A stretch of 64,000 nt of DNA from CAVZZV01 sp963779845 (GTDB taxonomy: Bacteria > Bacteroidota > Bacteroidia > Bacteroidales > GCA-2748055): contig CAVZZV010000001.1 of NCBI GenBank assembly GCA_963779845.1, positions 124,001-188,000 of the forward strand, written 5' to 3'. A program made the translations under genes and the position numbers. Positions 9,425 through 18,641 of this stretch are shown here, piece by piece. Within the stretch, counting starts at the first letter, position 1. Each line of letters starts with the position of its first letter. The notes beneath the pieces were generated by a model that did no database searches, was not told the origin of the DNA, and saw only the letters and a list, made by a program, of their open reading frames with translations.

Positions 9425-11413
9425 ATGCGTATTGTGACCCGATTATATTTTAACCTGGTTTTATTCGCGTTCAGCGTATCCGCTTTCGCTACAATTTCCA
9501 CTGAAACATCAGTGCAACTCTATGCAATTGTTAGCGATAAACCTCCTGTTATTACCCTTCATTGGATAAATGATCCGGGTGCAACAGGGTATAAAATATT
9601 TAAAAGGACAATGGGGTCAAATCCCGGATGGGGAGAGGCAATCGGACAAACTTCCGGCAATGGGAATAGCTTTAAGGATACAAATGTTAATGCTGGTTTA
9701 ATATATGAATATAAGGTGATCAAGGAAGATAACACCGTTGGCTATGGTTATCTTTCTTCGGGTATAGGGATTCCTGAAGTTACCGATAAAGGGATCTTGA
9801 TATTGGTGGTTGAGGACAGTTACATCAACGAAGCCGATTTTAAATCTGCCCTCTCTCAAACCATATCAGATATTGAACTGGATGGGTGGAGAGTATCCAT
9901 TGTATATGTAAGTCGGGATGATTCTCCGGTATCGGTCAAACAAAAAATTGAAAACATTTATAAAACTGATCCACAAGCCACTCGTGCTCTCTATCTCCTG
10001 GGCCGTGTACCGGTTCCCTATTCCGGGAATATTAATCCCGATGGTCATGATAATCATAAAGGGGCGTGGCCGGCTGATGTCTATTATGCCGATTTTTCAG
10101 GATCTTGGACAGACAATACTGTCAACAATAGTTCTGCAAGCGATATCCGCAACAGGAACATACCAGGTGATGGGAAATTCGACCAGTCATATATCCCGGG
10201 CAAAGTTGTTTTGCAAACCGGAAGGATTGACTTTGCTAAGCAATTTAAATTCAACCTTTCAGAAAAGGAGATGCTGATCGCATATCTTGAAAAGGCGCAT
10301 AACTACAAAATGGGAAAAACAATTGGAAGGGATAAGGGTTTAATTGATGATAATTTTACCAATAAAACCGATCCTTTTGCCTCAAGTGGGTATAGAAATC
10401 TATCTGCTTTTCTGGGTCCCGACAATGTGGATCCCGATGCCGATTTTATTCAGGCAGCGAAAATATCCGGCGGACAAAGTTACCTCTGGGCTTATGGTTG
10501 TGGAGGCGGTTCCTGGGAAGGATGCAGCGGGGTAGCCAATACCGATGAACTGGTGAAAAACCCGGTTCAAACAATTTTCTCATTAATCTTTGGCAGCTAC
10601 TTTGGAGATTGGGATTGCGACAATAACCTAATGGTTGCCACGGTTGTACAAGGCCAAACACTCGCTACAGCATGGGCTGGCCGACCACAATGGCATCTTT
10701 ACCATATGGGGATTGGAATAAATATTGGCTACAGCGCCATGCTCACCCAAAACAATGATACCGATTATTATCCCGGACCAAGCACCAGGAATGCAAAAAT
10801 GGTACACATAGCCCTTTTAGCCGATCCTACTCTTCGCATGAAGTATAATCCTCCTCCCACCAACGTAAACATTAGCCGGCAGGAAGAGAATATAATAGTA
10901 AGCTGGGAACAAGAGCTTAAAGAGGGCATGTTTTTTAACATTTATAGAAAGGGGCCAGGTGAGGACAAATTTCTAAAATTAAATAATCAGGCGATTAGTG
11001 AAAATCATTTCACTGATTCAACAATCACGGGGAATGGGAATTATGTTTATGCCGTAAAAAATGTAGTACCTCAGCTTACTGCCAGTGGAACATACATGAA
11101 TGAAAGTCTTGGGACTTCAAAAGATATTACCATTGATATTTCTTCCGGAAGATTGGAAAACTTTGAGAAAAAGCTGAAAGTTTATCCTAATCCTTCTGAA
11201 GGAATGTTCATCATTGAAGGAAAAGGGCTTGACCAAAACAAATGGGAAATCAAAGTTTACACGGTGGACGGTACCCTCATCAATGCAATGATCACCCGGA
11301 AAGCCCCCGGGAAATACAATTTAAACATTACCGGGTATCCCAAAGGGATTTACATACTTCAGCTGATGGACGAAGAGGGCAACCAAAAAGCAATAAAAAT
11401 ATTTAACCAATAA
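9425..11413 (+). CDS. T9SS cargo with gingipain-like (C25) fold, catalytic dyad apparently lost
   Basis: The 662-residue product has a signal peptide (to about residue 23), a fibronectin-III-like domain (about 35-120), a central domain of about 365 residues, a second FN3-like domain (about 490-570), and a C-terminal T9SS type A sorting domain (VYPNPSEGMFIIEG to the end). The central domain resembles the caspase-like C25 family: ILILVVEDSY, ALYLLGRVPVPYSG, and near its end HIALLADPTLRMKY. Where gingipains have the catalytic His (GHG) and Cys (CxNGD), this protein shows YGCGG (Cys359) and GSYFGDW (Ser391), 32 residues apart. It is probably secreted and non-proteolytic, or uses altered chemistry; the alignment is by eye. 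Confidence 0.75.
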   Translation: MRIVTRLYFNLVLFAFSVSAFATISTETSVQLYAIVSDKPPVITLHWINDPGATGYKIFKRTMGSNPGWGEAIGQTSGNGNSFKDTNVNAGLIYEYKVIKEDNTVGYGYLSSGIGIPEVTDKGILILVVEDSYINEADFKSALSQTISDIELDGWRVSIVYVSRDDSPVSVKQKIENIYKTDPQATRALYLLGRVPVPYSGNINPDGHDNHKGAWPADVYYADFSGSWTDNTVNNSSASDIRNRNIPGDGKFDQSYIPGKVVLQTGRIDFAKQFKFNLSEKEMLIAYLEKAHNYKMGKTIGRDKGLIDDNFTNKTDPFASSGYRNLSAFLGPDNVDPDADFIQAAKISGGQSYLWAYGCGGGSWEGCSGVANTDELVKNPVQTIFSLIFGSYFGDWDCDNNLMVATVVQGQTLATAWAGRPQWHLYHMGIGINIGYSAMLTQNNDTDYYPGPSTRNAKMVHIALLADPTLRMKYNPPPTNVNISRQEENIIVSWEQELKEGMFFNIYRKGPGEDKFLKLNNQAISENHFTDSTITGNGNYVYAVKNVVPQLTASGTYMNESLGTSKDITIDISSGRLENFEKKLKVYPNPSEGMFIIEGKGLDQNKWEIKVYTVDGTLINAMITRKAPGKYNLNITGYPKGIYILQLMDEEGNQKAIKIFNQ

Positions 11414-11417
11414 GGTG

Positions 11418-11831
11418 TTACTCACCAGCTGCTTCGGAACAGAATTCGGTCAAAACCCCATAGGTATATTTCGGGTGAAGGAAACCTATGTGCAGCCCTT
11501 CAGCTCCTTTCCGGGGTGTTTTATCAATAAGTTCCACCCCTTTGTCCTCAGCCTCCTTTAGTGCCTTTTCCACATCTGGCACGGCTAAAGCGAGATGATG
11601 TAAACCCTCCCCTCTGCGTTCAATGAATTTGCCAATAGGGCCCTCCGGGTCTGTGGATTCCAATAGCTCAATTTTAATCTCTCCCAGCCTGAAAAAAGCT
11701 GTTTTAACTTTTTGGTCTTTTACTTCCTCTACTGAATAACACTCGAGACCAAGAACATTTTCATAATAATTTATGGATTCCTCCAGATTTTCTACCGCTA
11801 TCCCTATATGTTCAACATGTGTAGGTTTCAT
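11418..11831 (-). CDS. mce: methylmalonyl-CoA epimerase
   Basis: The 137-residue protein has two paired glyoxalase-type modules, as expected for this enzyme. The metal ligands are seen in VEHIGIAV, GLHHLALAV and the C-terminal VLTEFC. It interconverts the R and S forms of methylmalonyl-CoA between the mutase and the decarboxylase or propionyl-CoA carboxylase, a route used by Bacteroidota for propionate formation. The mutase and carboxylase genes are not in the window. It ends 4 bases from the stop codon of the convergent C25-like gene. Confidence 0.93.
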   Translation of the reverse strand: MKPTHVEHIGIAVENLEESINYYENVLGLECYSVEEVKDQKVKTAFFRLGEIKIELLESTDPEGPIGKFIERRGEGLHHLALAVPDVEKALKEAEDKGVELIDKTPRKGAEGLHIGFLHPKYTYGVLTEFCSEAAGE

Positions 11832-11960
11832 AGATATTCATGATTTATTAATGGGTGGTTATTTTGAATTAAAACTTTATTTTCCAATAATTTCCATTTT
11901 TTGTACGTCCCGAAGGAAAAAAGATGGCTAGACTAAAAGAAATCTGCCCTGATCCAGAGG

Positions 11961-14900
11961 TTATCTAATGATAGAATCATAGATTACCTGCTGTATCTTC
12001 GTTCTTACATCCATTTCAATCAATTTTGAATTCTCCTGATTGGGATGAATGCGGTTTGACAAAAATATATAACACAGGTTATAATCGGGATCCATCCAGG
12101 CCAGGGTACCCGTAAATCCGGAATGACCATAACTGGCAACCGATGCATCTTTGCAGGTAGGGCCAATCTTTGTCCGGTCCAGTTCGGGCTTGTCAAATCC
12201 TAATCCCCTTCGGTTCCCATTGGAAGTAAATGCCCTGTTCGTGAACCTTGCCACCACCGTGTCGCTGAAAAAGCGGTAACCACCATAACTGCCATGATTC
12301 AGATAGACCTGCATCATTTTTGCCAAATCGTTGGCGTTGGTAAATATACCGGCATGTCCACCAATCCCTCCGAGCATGGCTGCTCCCGGATCGTGCACAT
12401 ATCCCTGGATCAGTTGGCGTCGAAACAGAACGTCATTTTCTGTGGGTACAATTCTCTCTTTGGGATAACGGTTAAGAGGTAGATATCCCATTGTGGTCGC
12501 CCCTATTTTGGAATAAAAATTATAATAAACATAGGAATAGAGAGAGGTATCTGTAATGCCCTCAATTATCCTCTTAAAGAAATAATAGCCTAAATCCGAA
12601 TACCGGTATTTCTTCTCCAGTAAGTCTGAACCGAGTATTTTTTTAGTGATGGTATCGGGATAATCCTTTCTGATGAAGAGGTTTTGAGCAACCTCAGTGG
12701 GGTAATCCATACTGTATTCGTTGGAATATATACTGTCTTTATATTGAATGTTTCTGTTAGCATAGACATTTTTTCCAATTTTGTCCGGGTAGTCGGCCGA
12801 ATATCGCGAGCTAAAAATAGCCTCACTGCTATCCATTGGTTCAATAGTGGATAAATAAAAGGGTATCCAGGCCTGTAATCCTGCCTGATGAGCGAGGATA
12901 TCACTAATCACCAAATTCTTTTTGTTACACGTATCAGGAATATCAAGATAATCGCCCAGACTTTTGTTAATATCCAGCTTTCCCTGGTCATACAAGCGCA
13001 TCAGGGAAGGAATTGTGGCACTTATCTTGGTGATGGATGCAATATCAAAAAGATCCTCATTACTCAGTTCCCTGTCTCCGCTATAGGTAGGACTTCCGTA
13101 GGCTTTCCTGAAGATTACTTTATTGTTTCTGCTCACAAGGACCTGGCAACCGGGGGTTGCTTTATTAATAATTGCGTCTAATGCTATGCTGTCGATCTTC
13201 TCAAGTATGGATGAATTCATCCCTGCTTCCTCAGGTAAACCATAGGAAAGGCGTCCAGCCTCTTTTGCCTGGATCCCCGTATTTTTCGGAATGGTAGGGA
13301 TCGGGCTTACGGGAATTTTTCCGTTAATTACAGATGCCCCAAATAATGCCTGGGCTGCAAGCTCTTTGGTATCCCTCTCATCATCATAACACAATAAAAT
13401 TGCATCGAAGTTGTCTAACCCTGTCAGATGGGATAGAATGTATGGGTTACCGAAAACGCAGAGAACCACTCTGCCTTCAAATTCGAGTTCGTTCAGGTAA
13501 CGCAGGGTGGAAGAAGAAAGTCCGTAAAATTTTCCGGGCCATTGTGAAGTATTCTGAATACTTACAATTAGAGTGTTATAGCCTTTCAGATTATCCTTTA
13601 ACTGAACCCGGTGGTCAAATATTTCATCTTTCTTTTGAAAAACATTATCAACTTTGGTATATAGACTGAGGGTTTCGGTAAAATCATCAGGTTCGCCGTT
13701 TCCAATTGCAAGCGAGATAAAATTTAAAGAATCGAGAGGGTCGAAAGGAATCAGATTACCATTGTTCCTCAGCAGAGTTAATGAGTTTTTTATTAAGCTG
13801 CGTTTAAGTACAAGGTATTCCGGCAGATTCAATTCCTCATAAAGGGAATCAGTTTTAACAGGAACTTCCTCTTTCAGTTTCAACCATGATTTTGCCAATA
13901 AGATCCTTCGGCAACTCTTATTCAATTGTTGTTCACTTATTTTCCCTTCATTAATCCAATTCAGTATTCCATTAATGGCCTTGGGGACATCCTGGGGCAT
14001 AAGAAGGACATCATTGCCGGCCATGAACGCCATAGCTTCCGTTTCCCCTGGTTTAAAATAAGAACTTACCCCTTTCATTCCAAGGGCATCCGTAAAAACC
14101 AACCCGTCAAACTTCAAATCTGACCGAAGAAAATCTCTAATAATTTTAGTGGAAAGTGAGGAGGGCAAATTAGGAGTAGAATCCAGAGCCGGGATACTCA
14201 GATGGGCTGACATAATTCCAGAAATACCATTTTCTATCCCATATTTAAAAGGAAATAATTCCAGGGAATCCAACCTGCTTAAATTATGTTTGATTACAGG
14301 AAGGGATAGATGAGAATCAGTATCCGTATCACCATGACCCGGAAAATGTTTAAATGCAGCTACCACTCCGGCATCCCGGAGCCCCTGGGAATATAGAAGG
14401 CCTTTTCTGGCAACATTCAACCGGTCCTCTCCAAAAGACCGTGAATTTATCACTGGGTTCATGGGATTATTGTTTACATCCACCACCGGGGCAAAATTGA
14501 TATGTACCCCAACCCTCCTTAGTTGACGGCCGATATCATATCCCATTTGATAGATCAGTGCATCATCCTGAATGGCACCCAGCATCATTTGCATTGGATA
14601 GGAAATGGTACTGTCGAGCCGCATTCCAAGTCCCCATTCGGCATCCATGGCAATCATAAGGGGTAATTGAGAAATCTCCTGGAAATGGTTAATCATATTT
14701 GCCTGTCTTACCGGCCCCCCCTGAAAAAAAATCAAACCTCCGATTTTGTAATCCCGGATCAATTTTGAAAGTTCAGCCACATGGGATTGATTTTTATTCG
14801 AATAAGCCGCAACCATGAGCAACTGGCCTATCTTTTCCTTCATGGTCAGAGTAGTAAGGACCGAATCCGCCCATAGGGTATCCGAATGGAGAATGAAGGG

Positions 14901-15017
14901 AACTATCTCCTTATATTCAGGATTATAAGGAAAGGAACCGACGTCTGTTTTTAAAGAATTTGATGATAATAAAAATACCGAAATGAATATAACGAACAAA
15001 AACAATACCCTCTTCAT
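11961..15017 (-). CDS. GH3 beta-N-acetylglucosaminidase fused to a serine hydrolase (beta-lactamase fold)
   Basis: The start at 15017 (MKRVLFLFVI) gives 1018 residues and a proper signal peptide; the longer open frame adds 16 unlikely residues. Residues about 50-400 are a NagZ-type GH3 domain with the diagnostic loop KHFPGHGDTDTDSH (about 221-234) holding the His-Asp acid/base, and the nucleophile in FTDALGM. A GH3 C-terminal-like domain follows. From about residue 600 comes a class C beta-lactamase/S12 domain with S-I-T-K near residue 660 and YSDLGY as the Tyr motif. This fusion occurs in other Bacteroidota. Likely role is periplasmic attack on peptidoglycan fragments: GH3 removes GlcNAc and the second domain may cleave a peptide or ester. 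Confidence 0.88.
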   Translation of the reverse strand: MKRVLFLFVIFISVFLLSSNSLKTDVGSFPYNPEYKEIVPFILHSDTLWADSVLTTLTMKEKIGQLLMVAAYSNKNQSHVAELSKLIRDYKIGGLIFFQGGPVRQANMINHFQEISQLPLMIAMDAEWGLGMRLDSTISYPMQMMLGAIQDDALIYQMGYDIGRQLRRVGVHINFAPVVDVNNNPMNPVINSRSFGEDRLNVARKGLLYSQGLRDAGVVAAFKHFPGHGDTDTDSHLSLPVIKHNLSRLDSLELFPFKYGIENGISGIMSAHLSIPALDSTPNLPSSLSTKIIRDFLRSDLKFDGLVFTDALGMKGVSSYFKPGETEAMAFMAGNDVLLMPQDVPKAINGILNWINEGKISEQQLNKSCRRILLAKSWLKLKEEVPVKTDSLYEELNLPEYLVLKRSLIKNSLTLLRNNGNLIPFDPLDSLNFISLAIGNGEPDDFTETLSLYTKVDNVFQKKDEIFDHRVQLKDNLKGYNTLIVSIQNTSQWPGKFYGLSSSTLRYLNELEFEGRVVLCVFGNPYILSHLTGLDNFDAILLCYDDERDTKELAAQALFGASVINGKIPVSPIPTIPKNTGIQAKEAGRLSYGLPEEAGMNSSILEKIDSIALDAIINKATPGCQVLVSRNNKVIFRKAYGSPTYSGDRELSNEDLFDIASITKISATIPSLMRLYDQGKLDINKSLGDYLDIPDTCNKKNLVISDILAHQAGLQAWIPFYLSTIEPMDSSEAIFSSRYSADYPDKIGKNVYANRNIQYKDSIYSNEYSMDYPTEVAQNLFIRKDYPDTITKKILGSDLLEKKYRYSDLGYYFFKRIIEGITDTSLYSYVYYNFYSKIGATTMGYLPLNRYPKERIVPTENDVLFRRQLIQGYVHDPGAAMLGGIGGHAGIFTNANDLAKMMQVYLNHGSYGGYRFFSDTVVARFTNRAFTSNGNRRGLGFDKPELDRTKIGPTCKDASVASYGHSGFTGTLAWMDPDYNLCYIFLSNRIHPNQENSKLIEMDVRTKIQQVIYDSIIR

Positions 15018-15197
15018 AATCTGTATACCCCCTTTTGAATTACAAAGATAAGAGGTTAAGGGCATTCCGAAGATTTTGTTTTCAACAACATAAAAAAAAT
15101 GACTAATATAGAATTGTTTTAATTAAATTAGTGTGCTAAAAAGAAATCCGGCCTGATCCGGATAAAATATTAATAAAAACATTTTAAATTCAGACGT

Positions 15198-18100
15198 ATG
15201 AATCCAGGTTATTTGAAAACAACAGCGAAAACCAGCTTTTTAACCTTAATGCTACTTTTTACATTAACGCCAATAATCTATGGCCAGGAAGATGCCAGAC
15301 TCCTGAGGTTTCCAGATATTCACGGGGACCAGGTAGTATTTTCCTTCGCAGGTGACCTATATCTTACAGGATCCGGGGGCGGTATGGCACGCAAGATTAC
15401 ATCCGATCCCGGATATGAAATGTTTGCCCGTTTCTCCCCTGATGGGAAGTACATAGCCTTCACCGGACAATATGACGGAAATACTGAAGTTTTCATTATC
15501 CCCTCAGAAGGAGGCATCCCTAAGCGGTTGACCTATACAGCCACTTTACAACGGGATGATGTCTCGGACAGGATGGGTCCCAATAACATTGTAATGACCT
15601 GGACCCCTGACAGTAAATTCATTGTGTATCGTTCAAGAAAGCAATCTTTCAACGATTTTAAAGGGTCCTTGTATAAGGTCTCCATAAACGGCGGGCTTTC
15701 AGAGCAATTACCTCTTTCGTACGCAGGTTTTTGCTCCTTTTCTCCAGATGGTAAAAAACTTGCTTTTAATGAAGTGTTCCGGGAATTCCGGACATGGAAA
15801 TATTATAAGGGTGGAATGGCCGATGATATTCGCATCCTGGACTTGAATAATCATGAAATAACGAAAATTACCAACGACAGTACCCAGGACATTTTCCCCA
15901 TGTGGATTGGCGAGAAAATATGGTTTTTATCAGACCGGGACCGTAGAATGAATATATTCTCCTACGATACCAATACGAAAAAAACCATGAAAGAGACTTC
16001 TTTCGATGATTATGATGTTAAATTCCCCTCTGCTGATAAACAATACATTATTTTCGAAAAGGGCGGTTATTTATACACCCTTAACACGGATAACGGCGAA
16101 AGTAAAAAGCTGACAATACAGATTGCCAACGATGAGCCCCTGGCCCGCACTGAAATAAAAGATGTGAGCAAAGATATCCGGTCGGCCGACCTCTCCCCCA
16201 AAGGAGAAAGGCTGGTGATGGCAGCCAGGGGCGAGATTTTCAACCTTCCCGCTGAAAAGGGGGTCACCTTTAACCTTACCCAATCGCCTGGCGTACATGA
16301 GCGTGATGTTCAATGGTCACCGGACGGAAAACTTATTGCCTATCTGTCTGATAAGTCTGGTGAGTTTGAAATCTATGTTCAAAATTCAGACCGCACCACC
16401 CCCCCCCGACAAGTTACAACTGGATCGGAAACCTATATTTTCGATTTCTCATGGTCTCCGGACAGTAAAAAAATCCTTTATAACGACCGAATGCCAAATT
16501 TGCAATACGTGGATATTGAAACTGGAAAATTGACCCTTGTAGAGACCGGCAAATATGGAATCCCAAATTCCTATGACTGGTCTCCGGACAGCAGATGGAT
16601 AGCCTGGGACCATACACTCAAGAATGAATTTTCCATTATCAGGCTCTTAAACCTCGAGACCGGACAAAAATTTGATATCACAGACAGTTGGTACAATTCC
16701 CAGGAGCCAGTTTTCTCCAAAGACGGAAAATACCTGTTTTTTGTTTCCGGTCGCGATTTTAATCCCATATATAGTTACACGGAATGGAACCATGCCTATC
16801 AGGACATGAATAAAATTTACCTCGTTCCCCTGGATTCGGATACCCCCTCCCCATTTGCTCCTGAAAACCCTGAAATATCTGTAAATGAAAACCCTGAGAA
16901 TGATAAAAATAAGATGAAGGAAACCCGGGAAAAGGACAATGACAATGACAAAAAAAATGAAGATAGGGCGAAAAATATCACGGTGAAGATAGACACAGAT
17001 GGAATTGGGGACCGGATCCTCTCAATTCCTGTTACAGCCTCTAATTACTTCAATCTCCAGGAAGCAGATGGGAAGATTTATTATATCGAGTACATGGGAG
17101 AAGAAGGATCCATGGCTAAAGTTTTCAACCTCAAAGAAGAGAAGGAGTCAGAACTGGGAAAAGGCTTGAATTTTAGTATCTCGGCAAATGGAAAAAAGAT
17201 GCTTGTCCGTTCAGCAGGGAAATATGCTGTTATCGATCTCCCCACTTCCACGGTCAATATTACTGATCCAATTGACTTGTCGGGGCTAAAAACAAAAGTT
17301 GATTACAGTGCAGAATGGAGACAGATCTTCGATGAGAGCTGGCGTCAGATGAGAGATTTCTTTTATGTTTCCAATATGCATGGCCTGGATTGGAAAGCCA
17401 TGAAAGAAAAATACGGCCAAATGGTTCCTTACGTGAAGACCCGGGATGATCTTACTTATATAATAGGCGAACTAATCGGAGAATTGAGCGTAGGACATGC
17501 CTACATCAATTCCGGTGAAAAGACCAAGCCGGAACGGATTAATACCGGCCTTCTCGGCGCAAAATTCAGCAAATCCCCTTCCGGATATTTCAAAATTGAG
17601 GATATCCTTAAAGGTGCAAACTGGAACAAAGAACTGACATCACCACTTACGCAGCCCGGAATGAATATAAGGGAAGGAGATTATATTCTCGCTATTGATG
17701 AAAACAGTACAAAAGAGGTTAATGATATCTATTCTCTTTTAGTGGGAAAAGCAAACATGAATGTAGAACTTACGATAAATAGTTCCCCTGAGATGAAAGG
17801 TAGCAGGAAGGTAATCGTTAATCCTATTGCCGACGAATCCAAACTTTATTATTTCCAATGGGTTCAAAAAAATATCGATTATATAAATGAAAAAACGAAT
17901 GGGCAAATAGGGTATGTGCATATCCCCGATATGGGACCGGAAGGTTTAAATGAATTCTCAAAACATTTCTATCCACAGTTAGATAAGAAAGGATTAATTA
18001 TCGATGATCGTGGAAACGGAGGAGGAAATGTATCTCCCATGATTATTGAACGTTTGCGTCGGGAAGTAACGCGTTCTACCATGCGCAGGAATTTCCCTGA

Positions 18101-18512
18101 GGGAAGACCGGTGCCCGGTGCAATTATGTTAGGACCGAAAGTGCTGTTGATAGACAGGTATTCCGCCTCGGATGGAGACCTCTTTCCCTACTCCTTTAAG
18201 CAACATAAACTTGGAACTGTTATTGGCACCCGCTCATGGGGGGGAGTTGTTGGGATTACCGGGCCTCTTCCCTTTATCGATGGACAGGACCTCCGTAAAC
18301 CGGAGTTCGCATCCTATTCATCGGAAGAAAGCAAGTGGATCATTGAAGGTTACGGGGTTGATCCGGATATTGTTGTAGAGAATAACCCATACCTGGAATA
18401 TTTAGGAAAAGATCCCCAATTGGATGCCGCCATAGAAATCATCCTCAATCAAATTGATAAAGAATACAAACCCCTTCCCGCAGTGCCGGTCCCTCCGGAT
18501 AAAAGTAAATAA
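15198..18512 (+). CDS. tricorn-like S41 protease with WD40-type propellers and PDZ domain
   Basis: The 1104-residue product has a signal peptide ending near GQE. Two beta-propeller sections follow (about 35-330 and 330-560) with repeated FSPDGK and WSPDSK motifs. A Lys/Asp/Glu-rich linker lies near 565-600, then the tricorn C1 domain, a PDZ domain (about 770-860) and an S41 C-terminal core. The nucleophile is probably Ser991 in YSASDGDLFPY, and the loop DDRGNGGG precedes it. These large proteases degrade oligopeptides; here the signal peptide indicates a periplasmic or surface place. A run of nine C at 16399-16407 does not break the frame. A terminator follows at 18553. Confidence 0.92.
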   Translation: MNPGYLKTTAKTSFLTLMLLFTLTPIIYGQEDARLLRFPDIHGDQVVFSFAGDLYLTGSGGGMARKITSDPGYEMFARFSPDGKYIAFTGQYDGNTEVFIIPSEGGIPKRLTYTATLQRDDVSDRMGPNNIVMTWTPDSKFIVYRSRKQSFNDFKGSLYKVSINGGLSEQLPLSYAGFCSFSPDGKKLAFNEVFREFRTWKYYKGGMADDIRILDLNNHEITKITNDSTQDIFPMWIGEKIWFLSDRDRRMNIFSYDTNTKKTMKETSFDDYDVKFPSADKQYIIFEKGGYLYTLNTDNGESKKLTIQIANDEPLARTEIKDVSKDIRSADLSPKGERLVMAARGEIFNLPAEKGVTFNLTQSPGVHERDVQWSPDGKLIAYLSDKSGEFEIYVQNSDRTTPPRQVTTGSETYIFDFSWSPDSKKILYNDRMPNLQYVDIETGKLTLVETGKYGIPNSYDWSPDSRWIAWDHTLKNEFSIIRLLNLETGQKFDITDSWYNSQEPVFSKDGKYLFFVSGRDFNPIYSYTEWNHAYQDMNKIYLVPLDSDTPSPFAPENPEISVNENPENDKNKMKETREKDNDNDKKNEDRAKNITVKIDTDGIGDRILSIPVTASNYFNLQEADGKIYYIEYMGEEGSMAKVFNLKEEKESELGKGLNFSISANGKKMLVRSAGKYAVIDLPTSTVNITDPIDLSGLKTKVDYSAEWRQIFDESWRQMRDFFYVSNMHGLDWKAMKEKYGQMVPYVKTRDDLTYIIGELIGELSVGHAYINSGEKTKPERINTGLLGAKFSKSPSGYFKIEDILKGANWNKELTSPLTQPGMNIREGDYILAIDENSTKEVNDIYSLLVGKANMNVELTINSSPEMKGSRKVIVNPIADESKLYYFQWVQKNIDYINEKTNGQIGYVHIPDMGPEGLNEFSKHFYPQLDKKGLIIDDRGNGGGNVSPMIIERLRREVTRSTMRRNFPEGRPVPGAIMLGPKVLLIDRYSASDGDLFPYSFKQHKLGTVIGTRSWGGVVGITGPLPFIDGQDLRKPEFASYSSEESKWIIEGYGVDPDIVVENNPYLEYLGKDPQLDAAIEIILNQIDKEYKPLPAVPVPPDKSK

Positions 18513-18552
18513 GGTTCATCCAGCTCTCAGTGAGGGATTCGAACTATTGTTT

Positions 18553-18586
18553 GCCTGTCATGTTTTATTTGCATGACAGGCTTTTT
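18553..18586 (+). terminator. rho-independent terminator of the tricorn-like gene
   Basis: A perfect 10-bp stem (GCCTGTCATG with CATGACAGGC) with a 9-nt loop is followed by five T. It lies 41 bases after the stop codon. Confidence 0.88.
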
Positions 18587-18641
18587 ATAGTTGAACCTTA
18601 ACCGATAAGAATATGTCGGTCTATTCAAAATTAATCTTACT

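Noticed and set aside
16399..16407. Run of nine C inside the tricorn-like gene, a possible frameshift site
   Set aside because: The frame continues through it with the expected propeller and protease motifs, so no shift has occurred.
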